The notes under the pieces are model-generated. The model saw only the letters and a list, made by a program, of their open reading frames with translations. It did not search any database and was not told the origin of the DNA. From Halichoerus grypus (Eukaryota; Chordata; Mammalia; Carnivora; Phocidae), in the NCBI RefSeq assembly GCF_964656455.1, contig NC_135719.1:76045562-76109561 (forward strand): a DNA stretch of 64,000 nt, read 5' to 3'. This document shows, piece by piece, positions 1 to 11,700 of the stretch (positions are counted from its first letter, which is position 1; each line of letters begins with the position of its first letter). A program made the position numbers and the translations under genes.

Positions 1-469
1 TATCAGTTTATTACCTTTTTTTTCCCCTGTTCTTGGTGATTAAAAAAAGAAGACTTCACATACAAAGGAATTTATTCCCCATTTTGCCCTATAGTTGAAG
101 AGAAAACAACGGAACTATTCTTGATTTCTTTTTGTCTCACACCATGCATCCAGGTCATCAGTCAGTCTGGTTAGCTCACCACCTCCACTGACGCCACATC
201 CAAGACACCTTCATCTCTCACATCCCTGCTTCCATTCTTGACGGCCCCTCCCCTTCTGCTATTCTCCACATAGTGATAGAATATGAATTATGCCTTGGTA
301 CCCTGTTCAACATACTTAATGGTTTCCCCTCGCAGTAGAAAATTATTACTGTAATCCAAAATGCTCCTTCATTATCTGTCCTCTGGCCACCTCTCCCAGC
401 ATCATTTTCTAACACCTTTTCCTGATTCACTCCATGCCAGGTGTGCTGACCTTTCTGCTGTTCTTTAAG

Positions 470-805
470 AATCCAAGCCTTTGTCCATGGTGTTCCCTCT
501 ACCAACACAGTCTTCCTCCCAGGTATTTACCTGGTTCGTTCCCTCACTGCACGTGGGCAACTCTGCTTAGATGTTAACTCCTAAGAGAAGCTTTTTTCTG
601 GAAACCTTACCTAAAGTAGCACCTCCCCTTCTTCTCATTCTTAGTCCAATTGTCTTCATTTCTCCTCACAGTCTTTGTTGTACCTGGTGACTATATATTT
701 GTTATTTATCTGACTTCACCATTAGAATGCAGGTCTGTGAGGGCAGGGTCTCATTTGTTTGTCTCTGTTTTGTTTCTCAGTAATGATTGAATTTCAGTCA
801 CTTAA
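470..805 (+). repeat. LINE-2 (L2) 3'-end relic
   Basis: The text follows the familiar L2 3' region in sense: CT-rich 'tgttccctctacc', a 'cctcacagtctttg' block, then 'agaatgcaggtctgtgagggcagggtctc' type wording. It is strongly diverged, as expected for an ancient element. Boundaries are approximate. Confidence 0.6.
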
Positions 806-839
806 CTAAAAATCGAAAAAAGTTCCTTCCTTATGTTCA

Positions 840-1033
840 TTCATTTGACCATTTTATTTAATGCCCACCATGTGTCTGGCGTTGTGCTAAGTTGTATGGA
901 GCCAATAAAGATGAGTAAGACACAGCTTATATTTTTAGGGAGTTTAGACTACTAATAAGGGAAGTTAAAAATATAAACAAATAACTACCATGAAATGTTA
1001 GAAGGTGCCAAAAGTCATAAGAAGGATGCAGAT
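840..1033 (+). repeat. Ancient LINE (L2-like) fragment interrupted by a SINE
   Basis: It has the pattern 'ccatgtgtctggcgttgtgctaag ... gataagac ... ttagactactaataaggg', as seen in old L2/CR1-type copies. It probably continues after the SINE at 1047-1163. A second stretch of the same type appears at about 1790-1985. Family assignment is tentative. Confidence 0.45.
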
Positions 1034-1046
1034 AAAAGTGTCATGG

Positions 1047-1163
1047 AAGGGGCTCCTGGCCGGCTCAGTCGGAAGAGCATGCGACTCTTGATCTCAGGGT
1101 TGTGAGTTCTAGCCCCACGTTCGGTGTATACTAAAAAAAGTAAACTTTAAAAAACAACAACAA
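1047..1163 (+). repeat. CAN-type tRNA-derived SINE, old subfamily
   Basis: The tRNA-like head (ctcctggccggctcagtcgg) and 'cgactcttgatctcagggttgtgag' mark an older subfamily. The copy lacks the CT-rich block and ends in an A-rich tail. It is flanked by an imperfect TSD, aaaagtgtcatgg, at 1034-1046 and 1164-1176. Confidence 0.85.
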
Positions 1164-1389
1164 AAAAGTGTCATGGGAGGTCAAAAGAGGCATTCAGATT
1201 CCAATCCAAGAAACAGGGGCAGTGATTAACTTTCCTGTGTTTGGGAAAAGGACAAATGCTCTTTTGGTGTCTTCAGTGTTTTATTATATACCTGGGCAGC
1301 ATCCCTTATTTCCTTTTCTCTTTCCCAATTCGTACAGTGCCTGTTCTGACCTGGATGTTTTATTTCTTGCCTGAATAGTTGCACTAAAT

Positions 1390-1780
1390 CGCTTCCTCTG
1401 CCCTAGCTCTGTTCTCCTCCTAGTCAGTCACCTGTTTTTCATATGCCTCCACTGATCATTTCAGTCAGCTTCTCAAAACATTTCTTTGACTTTCCATTAA
1501 TGATGAAATAAACCACAGCTCCTTCGCAGATCCTCTGCTTTGAGCTAAATTGAAATGTCACTTTCCTCCATGAAACCTTTCCTAAGGTCAAAAGTCTTCC
1601 CTGCGTGCATCTCTCGCCTACTTGGAACTGTGTTCTCATTGTATTTTGTAATACTCTGTATTGTGGACCAAATTCTGCTGCTTTGTGTCATTGCTAAGGA
1701 CATATTTCATCTCCCTACTAAAAATTTAATTTTCTTAGAGAGTAGAGCTCTTGTTTTATCCATCATTATGTGAACATACT
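1390..1780 (+). repeat. LINE-2 3'-end relic
   Basis: L2-like wording in sense: 'cctccatgaaacctttcctaaggtc', 'tctcgcctacttggaactgtg', then 'agagagtagagctcttg'. It is strongly diverged. ORFs over this stretch are fortuitous. Confidence 0.5.
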
Positions 1781-2783
1781 CATTTATCTGTCCATCCAGT
1801 GATTTGCCCATCTCATAGTCAAACTTCCTAGATCCCTGCTCTCATGGAAATGATATTCTAGTGGGGATTAGACAAATGATAAACAGGTAACTAAGTACAT
1901 GAATAAGAGAATTTCAGGTAGTGATTAGTGCAAGAAAATAAAACAAGGTGATGTGATAAGAGTGTGATTAACATACACTGTGCTGTTACTTAGTTGTCCT
2001 GTTGTAGTGTATAGCATTTATAACATAAAAATGGTTGGTTTTGTTATTTTATTCTTTGTAATTAATAGCCTAGCCTTCTGATTTCCATATATGGGATAGA
2101 GCGCTTTCTCAAAGTAATTATTAGAAAGTCTAAAAGTTTACCTTGAGTTTTGGTAATTTGGACAATGTATATGTTAATAACTATAATGACTTTTTATTGT
2201 AGAATGTTTATTCTGAAATTTATTTGACATTTCACTTTTATCTTTTTGTCTATTTTTAATTTAAAATTTCTAATTTTATTTCTTCTGTTAATTTTAATAT
2301 TTTTAAACTATGAGATGTTTCACAACTGAGGCATATATTAATATGCTTCTGGTTGTGTGTCGTCTTAACATTGAGGAACTATGGAATATAAAGAGGAGAA
2401 GACTCCAGGAATTTCTAAGAGGAAGCATCCTCTTTAAGGATTTGTTCTATAATATTTTCTTGTTGTTGTGTAGTCCTGATTAGGTTTTCATTCTACCCAA
2501 CGGGAGTCAAGTGATGAACTCATTTATGACATTCTGTCTAAATGAACTCCCAATGGATAAACTGTCCTTGCTAAGTTTGGTCTTTTGTTTAACTCAGTGT
2601 ATGGTATCAGCTGAAAATATAGCTGTTGATTTAGTCTAGCCAAGCACCTGTCAGCAGAAAATAGCTTCTTGCCCTGAAACACTCGGGAATTTCGGATTAG
2701 TGCAGCCAGCTCTCCATTCCAGTGAAGTGCAAATGTTTGAGATGGCTTCTTGACACAACCCTTTTCTGTCCTTTCACTGGCAG

Positions 2784-3025
2784 GCTGTGCTGGAGACCAT
2801 TCGGAACCTGATGAATACTGATTGTGTGGTACCTGACTGGCTGCATGACATCATTTTAGGTTATGGGGATCCAAGTAGTGCACATTATTCAAAAATGCCC
2901 AATCAGATTGCCACTCTTGATTTCAATGATACTTTTCTCTCCATTGAGCATTTAAAAACCAGCTTTCCTGGTCATAATGTTAAAGTAACTGTGGATGACC
3001 CAGCTCTACAGATACCCCCTTTCAG
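2784..3025 (+). CDS. AQR: AQR window exon 1 (region before RecA1)
   Basis: Codes p1-80 plus two bases of p81, starting [13 protein letters not shown]. It begins in phase 0 after CAG and ends TTC AG|GTAAAG. This is the segment just N-terminal to the helicase core. The preceding exon is outside the window. If the gene has 35 exons as in human, this would be exon 20. Confidence 0.95.
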
Positions 3026-6000
3026 GTAAAGTCAGAACTGGATATACTCCTTTCAAGCTTTCTGTAGCCTGTGTGAGATAGGCCATTGGACTGTAGCTAA
3101 AGTTTTGAATATCTTGATTTTGTTTGGGCAGTCTTTACCTTCACCATATAATGACTGGGATAAATTTATTTTATTTGACTCCGTTTCTTAGTACAGAAAA
3201 CTGTTTTAAGTCCATAAGAAAAGTAGGGGTGCCTGGGTGGCTCAGTCGTTAAGCGTCTGCCTTCGGCTCAGGTCATGATCCCAGGGTTCTGGGATCGAGC
3301 CCCGCATTAGGCTCCCTGCTCAGTGGGAAGCCTGCTTCTCCCTCTCCCACTTCCCCTGCTTGTGTTCCCTCTCTCACTGTGTCTCTCTCTGTCAAATAAA
3401 TAAATAAAATCTTCAAAAAAAAAAAAAGACCATAATAAAAGTAGCCTCACGTCTAACAGGGACCAGTAAGTGCTTGTTGTCTGAAGAGCATTATATATAA
3501 ACATACTTATAGTATTTGACTAAAGAAATATGCCTTTGTCTATTATGTATAATCTGGTATATTTCCTAATTAATGGACATAGTCATGGGATGTTGAACTT
3601 TCTTTTGTTTTCAGGGAAAAAATTCTGTTTTTCTTTTAAGCTTACTTGCTTTCACAAAACTTACATATTCACAATATAGTTACAATTCATGTTAAAGGAG
3701 CTTTGGTTTTAATTTTGAGTAGAAATGGAACAAAGTACCTGAAGCAGCAACTCATCACTCTTCCCTGAATTCTATTACATGGAAAAAGTGCACATAGAGA
3801 ATTCTTTTTTTTTTTTTTAGTTTAATTTTAATGTATTCATTGACCTCACCTCCTGAGGTGTTCCAACCCCAGGCTAAAAACTTTTGCCCTGCCTTAGGGC
3901 ACCTGGGTGGCTCAGTTGGTTAAGTGTCTGTCTTTGGCTCACGTCATGATCTCAGGGGCCTGGGATCGAGCCCTGCTGAGCAGGGAGCCTGCTTCTCCCT
4001 CTCCCTCTGCCCCCCACCCCCTGCTCGTGCTCTCTCTCTCTCTCTCTCTCAAATAAATAAATAAAATCTTTAAAAAAAAAGAAAAAGAAAAAGAACTTCT
4101 GCCTTAAAGGCTTGATACTCCCAAGAGTCTCCTAACAGGGCTCCAGCCTGTCTCTCTAGCCTTATTTTCTCTATTGTAACCGTTCTGGCAAAACTGGCCA
4201 CTTGTACTTGAAACTATAGTCTTACTTCTTCCCAGAATATCTTCCCTTCCATGTTCGTATGTCTAATTTCTTTGAAACTCATCTTTGCTGCCATCTCTCC
4301 CATGAAGCCTTTTCTTACTTAAGGAGGGACAGTGTGTAAAGCACTTCATAGTGCATGGATATAACTATAGAAATGCTCCTTTTTTGATTCTCCCTTAATC
4401 AGTTGACTTTTTCTAATCTGAACACCATTAACACACATTTTAGTGCTTTTAAGTCTACTCTTTTCAGAATATATGTACAGATAGTGAGTTCCTTTAAGAC
4501 ATAAATATTTCTTTCTGATCTGATTATCCTCCATACAATGTCATGCGCAAGGTAGGTGCTTGGTAAACATTAATTGTAAAAATGAACAAAGATTTTGGTC
4601 TTGTAGGATAACTTTTCCAGTAAGGAGTGGAAAAGGGAAGAAAAGGAAAGATGCAGATGGTGAAGATGAAGATATTGAAGAGGCAAAAACCTTAATTGTT
4701 GAACCTCATGTCATTCCTAATAGGGGTCCTTATCCTTACAACCAACCCAAACGGTAATTTTACTGTCTGTATTAATTGTAATAATAAATAATAGTTTGCT
4801 ATTTTGGATTAATAATAGTTTAAAATTTACTGATCCTTTAGAAACCCCAGGAAGCTTCTGTTTCTGGACCCTCTTTCCTTGTATTCTGTCAGACAGCTAA
4901 ATAGCTCAGACATTTTTGGTCGTTCTGTAGTTATATTTCCAAAAGAAACATTTTTGGGTACTATGAGAAATAAATATTAAAGGGCTACCTTAATTTGAGC
5001 ACAGCATTCTTACTTCAAGACCACGTGTTACATGTAGCAGCTACCCTCATGCATGGGTGCCATGACTAAAAAAGTAGCATTATATATGGTATTAGATTGG
5101 GAACTGGAACTTTGACATTCCAGGTGAAATATAAGATGGGATAAGTATATTGAAAAATAATTGTAGTCTTTTTTTTCCGTAAGATTCATTCAGTTTTAGT
5201 TGGTCATTAGAGGATGGAGGTGAAGGGAATCATTCAGAAGAGATTGGTTTAGTCTTGTAAGATGTAAAAGTCTGGAGATTTGCCATCCAACATTGTTCTT
5301 ATAGTTAACAATACCATATTATGCAACATTGTTCTTATAGTTAACAATACTGTATTGAAGTTTGTTAAGAGGGTAGATCTCATGGTTTTTTGTTTTTTGT
5401 TTTACCGCATACATGCACATGCACACTCACACAACCACCCACCCAGGGGAGAAGAGATTGGGAGAATGGGGCATATACAGAGGAGACATTTAGACCTCCG
5501 GTCATTGTTGTCTAAAGTTTTACCAAGTGTTGTTCATCTGTGTTTTTAACCAACTTTTTATTTACTCTTATTTGCAGTAATACAATTCAGTTCACTCACA
5601 CACAGATAGAGGCTATCCGTGCTGGAATGCAGCCTGGGCTAACTATGGTAAGAGAACTATTGTTACACATGTTTTTACATGGATTCAGACAAGAAGTAGG
5701 CCTCAAATGTTTAGAGTATATTTGAAGCACAAAAGCCCAACTGAATTTAAGTGTTTGTAAGTCATTGTGGCATTGTTTGCATATGGAGATTTTGCTTACT
5801 GCTCATTTCAGTATTCATAAATTAAGTTTTAATGGAACATAGCTATGCCTGTTTGGTTATGAATTGCCCCTGCCCAGTTTTGTGCTGTAACAGCAGAGTT
5901 AAAATACTTGCAGCAGAGATTATATGGCCTGCAAAGCCTGAAATGTTTACCTGCTGGCCTTTTACAGATAAAGCCTGCTGACAACCAATTTAAAAGTGTG

Positions 6001-8701
6001 TTTAGTTTCCAAGTATTTAGAGACTTTCCTGTTAAATCTTCCACTTACTAATTTCTGGTGTAAGTCCTTTATGGTCAGAGACAATACTTTGTGTGATTTC
6101 AATTTTTTATTTTTTTAATTTGCTAATTAATTTTTAATTTTTAAAAGCAATTTTTGCTTTTTTAATTTGTTTGTTTTGTGGTCCAGGATATGATCTCTCT
6201 TGGTGAATATTTCAACACACTTAAAAAGAGTGTTTATTCTGTTGTTTTGAGGTGGAATGTCCTATATATGTCAGATTCATTTGGTTCAATATTTCTCTGT
6301 CCTTGCTGATATTCCACCTACTATGTCTGTTGATTACTGAAAGAGGAGTATTGAAGTCTCCAACTACAATTACATGTTTATCTGTTTCTCCTTCCATTTC
6401 TTTCAGTTTTTGCTTCATGTTTTTTAAAGCTTTATGGGTAGATACATACATATTCAAGGTTGTAATGTCTTCTTGGTGAATTGATGCATTTATTATTATG
6501 TAATGTCTTTTTTCATCACTGGTAATTTTTTTTGTTCTGAAACGTACTTTGATATTAATAGAGCCACTACAGTTTTCTTTTGATTAGTGTTTGCATGGTA
6601 TGTCTTTTCCCATTATTTTATTTCTAACCTACCTATTAATGTTTGACGTGAACTTCTTGTAAACAGCATCTATTTGGGGTATGTTATTTTCTTCGCTCTG
6701 ACAGTCTCTTTTAATTGGTGTGTTCAGACCATTTACATTAAATGCAATTGATACATTTGGATTTAGGCCTACCATTTTATTATTTATTTTATGTTTATTC
6801 CCTTTGTTTTGTGTTCCTGTTTCTCTTTTTTTGTTTTTACTTTCTTTTGGGTTATTTACATAGTTTTTAGTGTTTCATTTTAATTTATTGTGTTCTTTTA
6901 TATCTCACATAGTTTTTTCTTAGTGGCTGCTCTAGAGAATTAACAGTATAAGATACTTAATTTTTCACAGTCTACTTAGAATCATTATTTTGTCTCTTAA
7001 GTTGAATAAAAGATCCTTACCTCCATGTAGGTCCCTTTCCCTTTTATATTGTAGTTGTTATGGATATTATGTCTATATACATTGAAAATACTGTCAGGCA
7101 ATGTTAAAGTCAAACATTTTTTTAAATTATTTATTTGAGAGAGGGCGAGCATAGGTGTACACGCAAACGGGGAGGGGCAGAGGGAGAGGGAGAGATAATC
7201 TCCAGCATACTTTGCACTGAGTGCAGAGCCTGACACGGGGCTCAATCTCACAATCCTGAGATCATATCCTGAGCCAAAATCAAGAGTCAGACGCTCAAAT
7301 GACTGAGCCATCCAGGCACCCCAGAAAGTCAAACATCTTAAAGGGGTGAACTCTAGAGAAGAATCTATTATAAATTTGCCATTTTTCTTTCATTCCTGAT
7401 ATTTTAAGTTTGCTCTGATGTCACTTCCGTTCTGTCTGAAGAACTCTTTTACCACTTAAGAGTAGGTCTGCTAGCGGGGCACCTGGGTGGCTCAGTCATT
7501 AAGCATCTGCCTTCGGCTCAGGTCATGATCCCAGGGTCCTGGGATTGAGCCCCGCATCGGGCTCCCTGCTCGGTGGGAAGCCTGCTTCTCCCTCTCCCAC
7601 TCCTCCTGCTTGTGTTCCCTCTCTCATTGTGTCTCTCTCTGTCAAATAAATAAAATCTTTAAAAAAAAAAAAAAAAAGTAGGTCTGCTAGCAATGAAATA
7701 TCTTAGTTTTTCTTCATGTGAGAATGTCTCTGAATCATCTTCATTCTTTAAAGATATTTTCACTGGACATAGACTTCTATGGAGTTCTTTCCTTTCAGCA
7801 CTTTTAAAATGTTATTCCCCTTCCTTCTGGCTTCTGTGGTTTCTGAGGGAAACCCACAGTCACTTCAAACATCTTTTTGCTATATGTAATGTATCATTTT
7901 TTTCTGGTTGCTATTAAGAATTTTTCTTTAATTTTCAGCTATTTAATTAAGATGTATTTGGGCTTGGATTTCTTTGGGATTATTCTATTTGGAGTTTGCT
8001 GAGCTTCCTGAGTCTGTAGATTTAAAATGTCTTTTGCCAGATTTTAGTTTTCAGCTATTATTTCTTCATATATTTTTTCTATGCTGTAAACTTCTCTTGT
8101 TCTAAGACTTCAGTAACATAAATGTTAGACTTTTTAGTATTGTCGCATAGATTCATGAGGCTCTGTTTATTCATTTGTTTTCAATCTTTTCTTTCTGCTT
8201 ATTTTTTTGGGTTGGGTGATTTATATTGCTCTGTTTTCACCTTCACTGACTATCTTGTCCATTCTGTTATTGAACTCATCCAGCAATTTTTTAAATTTAT
8301 ATCTCAGTTTTAGAATGTCCATTTTCTAACAATTTGATAACTTAGTAGTTTGATATGTGTTCATCTCCTTTTTAGGTTGTGGGTCCACCAGGTACTGGAA
8401 AAACAGATGTTGCAGTCCAAATCATATCCAACATCTACCATAATTTCCCAGAGCAGAGGACTCTGATTGTTACTCATTCTAATCAGGTGAGTGTGTGCGT
8501 GTGTGTGTGTGTGTGTGTGTGCATGTGTACTCACATATGTAGGATGGATGGTAGGGGAGATAAAGGAGTGGGGAGTGAATGAAAGCACAATGGAGATTTC
8601 TGTTTGTATGATAAACTGACCATAGGTACGACAGAATACTGAAAGGCTGATGAGTATAGTGTTTGCTGTTGAGTTACTCTTGGATTGTTACTGGTCATGA
8701 C

Positions 8702-8738
<37 letters not shown>

Positions 8739-11700
8739 ATATATATATACACAATATAAAATATATAAACAATCTTTTATTTCTAATGGAGAGGGTCAAA
8801 ATGTGGGAAAGCTAAGAAGACTACTTGGATTTATGGTCAAATATTTGGATTAAATTAAATTGCTCCCCACCCTCAACCCCCACCACCTTCCATGCTAAGC
8901 TAAAGCTTTTACTTTGAGATTGAAAGCATTAACCATTACTGGTAACATTTTTCATCCTTTAGTAGAATGAATATTACCAAAAGACTAAGGCTCAAATGTA
9001 TTAATACTGGATTAAGTTGTATATCCTTATGAGGTTTATATCATGGAAGGACTATTTTATGCTGTAGATTCAATACATAAGGCATTTACAAACCACTAAA
9101 GCAATAAAAACAAACTTTTCTCACATAAATAATGTCTGAAAAATGATCTTTATATCTATGTGTGTGCTATGGTAGTTCTTCCAAAGCTGTCACTATCATA
9201 GAAATGAGTAGGACAACTACATTCACTAGCTCTTTTGTAAAACATGAAAGGCAGCTCTCAGAACTTCATGAAACTTGCAGGATAGTCTAACCTCCATAGA
9301 TACTTATGTTTTCTAAATGGTGATTTCAGGTGGCCACTTCTTTAAAAGAGTTGATCTACAAAGAAGCACTGGGTTTTTAGAATGCAAAATATCACTTACT
9401 CTTTTATTTGTCAACTTTTAATCTACAGATTTTTAAGACTAATGCTATCCAGTTCATTCACTTGTTTTTATATCTTTGAAGTTTGTAAGAAGTGGTTGCG
9501 TTATACAGTATACTAAAATTGTGCAGGGGAGAAAGTTGACCGAGGCTTTATCTTAATTAAACAAATTACGTAAAGGCCTTTTTTTCTTCTATTTAGTAAA
9601 ATTTAATCTGTAATAATCTTACCTATTTCCCAATTCTTAAAATGAATAAAGAGTAATTCATTTGTTGTTGTTCTAACATAGTATTTTTAGTAAGTTTTTT
9701 CATAACTTGATAATGACTTTTCGGTAGAATCATCTACTTATGATCTACTTGTATAGTACAATTACAGAGAAAGTTGTTTTACAAATATAACCGAAGACTT
9801 CATTGTTTGCTAATGAATGATCCCTAATAATCGTATCATCCTCAGTGATGTCTATTTAATTGTTGATTTGTTGATTTTTTACAATTGTTTCATTTGTCAG
9901 ATCTTCATTTGCATACTTACTGCAAACAGTTCTTCAGTATTACTTTAATTCATAATGAAGTCTTGCAGTTTTTTCTGAGAGTGCAATGTGGGAGTATTTT
10001 TTGTTCTCTAAATCTTTGTGGTTCCTGAGTTTGGATGGTGAGTAATGCCATGTGGTCTGATCCATTGGATCCCAGGTTTTGGATGGAGAGCATCAAGAGT
10101 TTGGATAGTGGGGAATTTTTTTCTGAAAATTCATGTTAACTTCTTCAGTATCTGAGCTCTAACTGCTAGAATTGTGATAGCAAAGGATATCTGTTTTTAC
10201 ATTCTATAACCTGGATATTTATAAGACTGGATGTGACTTCATGGGCAAGGTTAGATTGATGGTAGGTTAAGAGAGAGGTTTGGCTGATTTTTAAATGATG
10301 TATTTAAAATTAGCATTATCTTTCCATACAATGAAACTTTTGCCTTTCCACAAAACATTGTAACTGCAGATGTTCAGGTAATTAATACTAGGATTTAAGG
10401 GAACCCTAAATACGAGCATTTCATAGGTAGAAAGGAGCGACTTCTAGATGGCTTCCATCAGAATAGTTTGCAATAAATGAGTGCTCTGCTCATTGTTGTT
10501 ATAGAGAACTTTAGACCTTTGGCCTAAGATTTGAATGATGCACTTTATCTTTCCACTCTGTGGTCCTCTTGATACATTCTACCTACACACTCACTGCCTG
10601 AGAGTCCTTCAACCACAAAAATGTTTCAGTTTCCTGCAACCCATGGATATTCTATTGAGTGAAATCTTGGTGTGTTTATTAATTATTTTAGTAACTGTTA
10701 CTATTTGGGGAAAATAGAAACTGATCCAAAGCCTTTCTTTTTTTCATAAATTAGAAGCAAAGATTTAATGATTAGATGGTTTTGATGGTTTTCAGTTATT
10801 CAGTTGGCCAAATATATATAGGCAACAATACCAGAAATCAAGAAAAATACTGTTTCATTTAAAATGTAAATGACCTAACGTAAGACTTGTTTCTTTCTGT
10901 GTTTTGAAGTTGATTCTTATCTGACTGGACAATGCTCATTCTTTTATGTCTTTCTAAATGTTAGTTTTTCTTACTTTTAAAGGAGCTGCTGGTTCATTAA
11001 AATTCACCACCATCCTTTTTGTTTTATTCTCCAGGCCCTGAACCAGTTGTTTGAGAAGATCATGGCTTTAGACATTGATGAGCGCCACCTCCTGCGTCTT
11101 GGTCATGGGGAAGAAGAGCTGGAGACAGAGAAAGATTTCAGCAGGTGAGCAAATGGGGATGAGTTTTGAAATGATATACAAAACAATTTTTAACCTTCTC
11201 CACTTTTTCTTTATTAAAGAAACACCGAGAGACAAGAGTCATGAATAATACAACTTGATTTTGAAAGGTTCTAGCATAACCTACTTGTAGTTGACCTAAA
11301 AGTCTGGTCATGATCTCCCTCAGCTCCAGTTTTGTGTGTTTATGCCTTTTTTTCCTAAAGAATACAGTTACTTCAGTAAAGAGAGTTATCTTGTTCATCT
11401 TTTTAAAATTGCAGATTGCCATTTGTTCTCTATTTATTGAGGTGATTTTTAATGTTGCCAACTCAAACTGTACAAGTTTACCTGATTCCACATTTCATCC
11501 AGACATTTAATTTGCGTGTATTTTAGATATCAATTAAAAAATTGGCTCATTTAATGAAACACAAATGAAGATTAATGACAGTATAAGCTTTGGGGTTGTA
11601 AGTCTTATTACAGCTACTTAATTGCCATTTAGCTGGACTTTATGTTTAACAGTACATGAAATAAAATGACTAAAATTTTACAAATCAGATTTCTTCTGCT

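Larger units (their letters stand above)
1..2783 (+). other. AQR: Upstream AQR intron (partial), 3' portion
   Basis: This intron ends in a CAG acceptor at 2781-2783, with the pyrimidine-rich run cttttctgtcctttcactgg just before it. It holds LINE-2 relics, one old SINE and a plain AT-rich stretch (about 1985-2640). No exon was recognised in it; the preceding AQR exon lies outside the window. Confidence 0.85.
6000..8335 (-). mobile_element. Antisense L1 (5' half), interrupted by two SINEs
   Basis: On the minus strand, 6221-6457 reads as a relic of the L1 ORF2 endonuclease domain ([12 protein letters not shown] motif). Toward 8335 the + strand text is antisense to L1 regions 5' of ORF2: the 'ggatatttt..ctggacatagacttct' and 'ggagtttgctgagcttcctg' blocks. 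The order is consistent with one minus-strand L1 carrying SINEs at 7119-7322 and 7478-7676. It is diverged and non-coding, and its right edge lies about 40 bp from the exon 4 acceptor. Confidence 0.85.

Noticed and set aside
3227..3429. tRNA-like A and B boxes in the SINE heads
   Set aside because: They belong to tRNA-derived SINEs with A-tails and TSDs. None folds as an intact tRNA gene.
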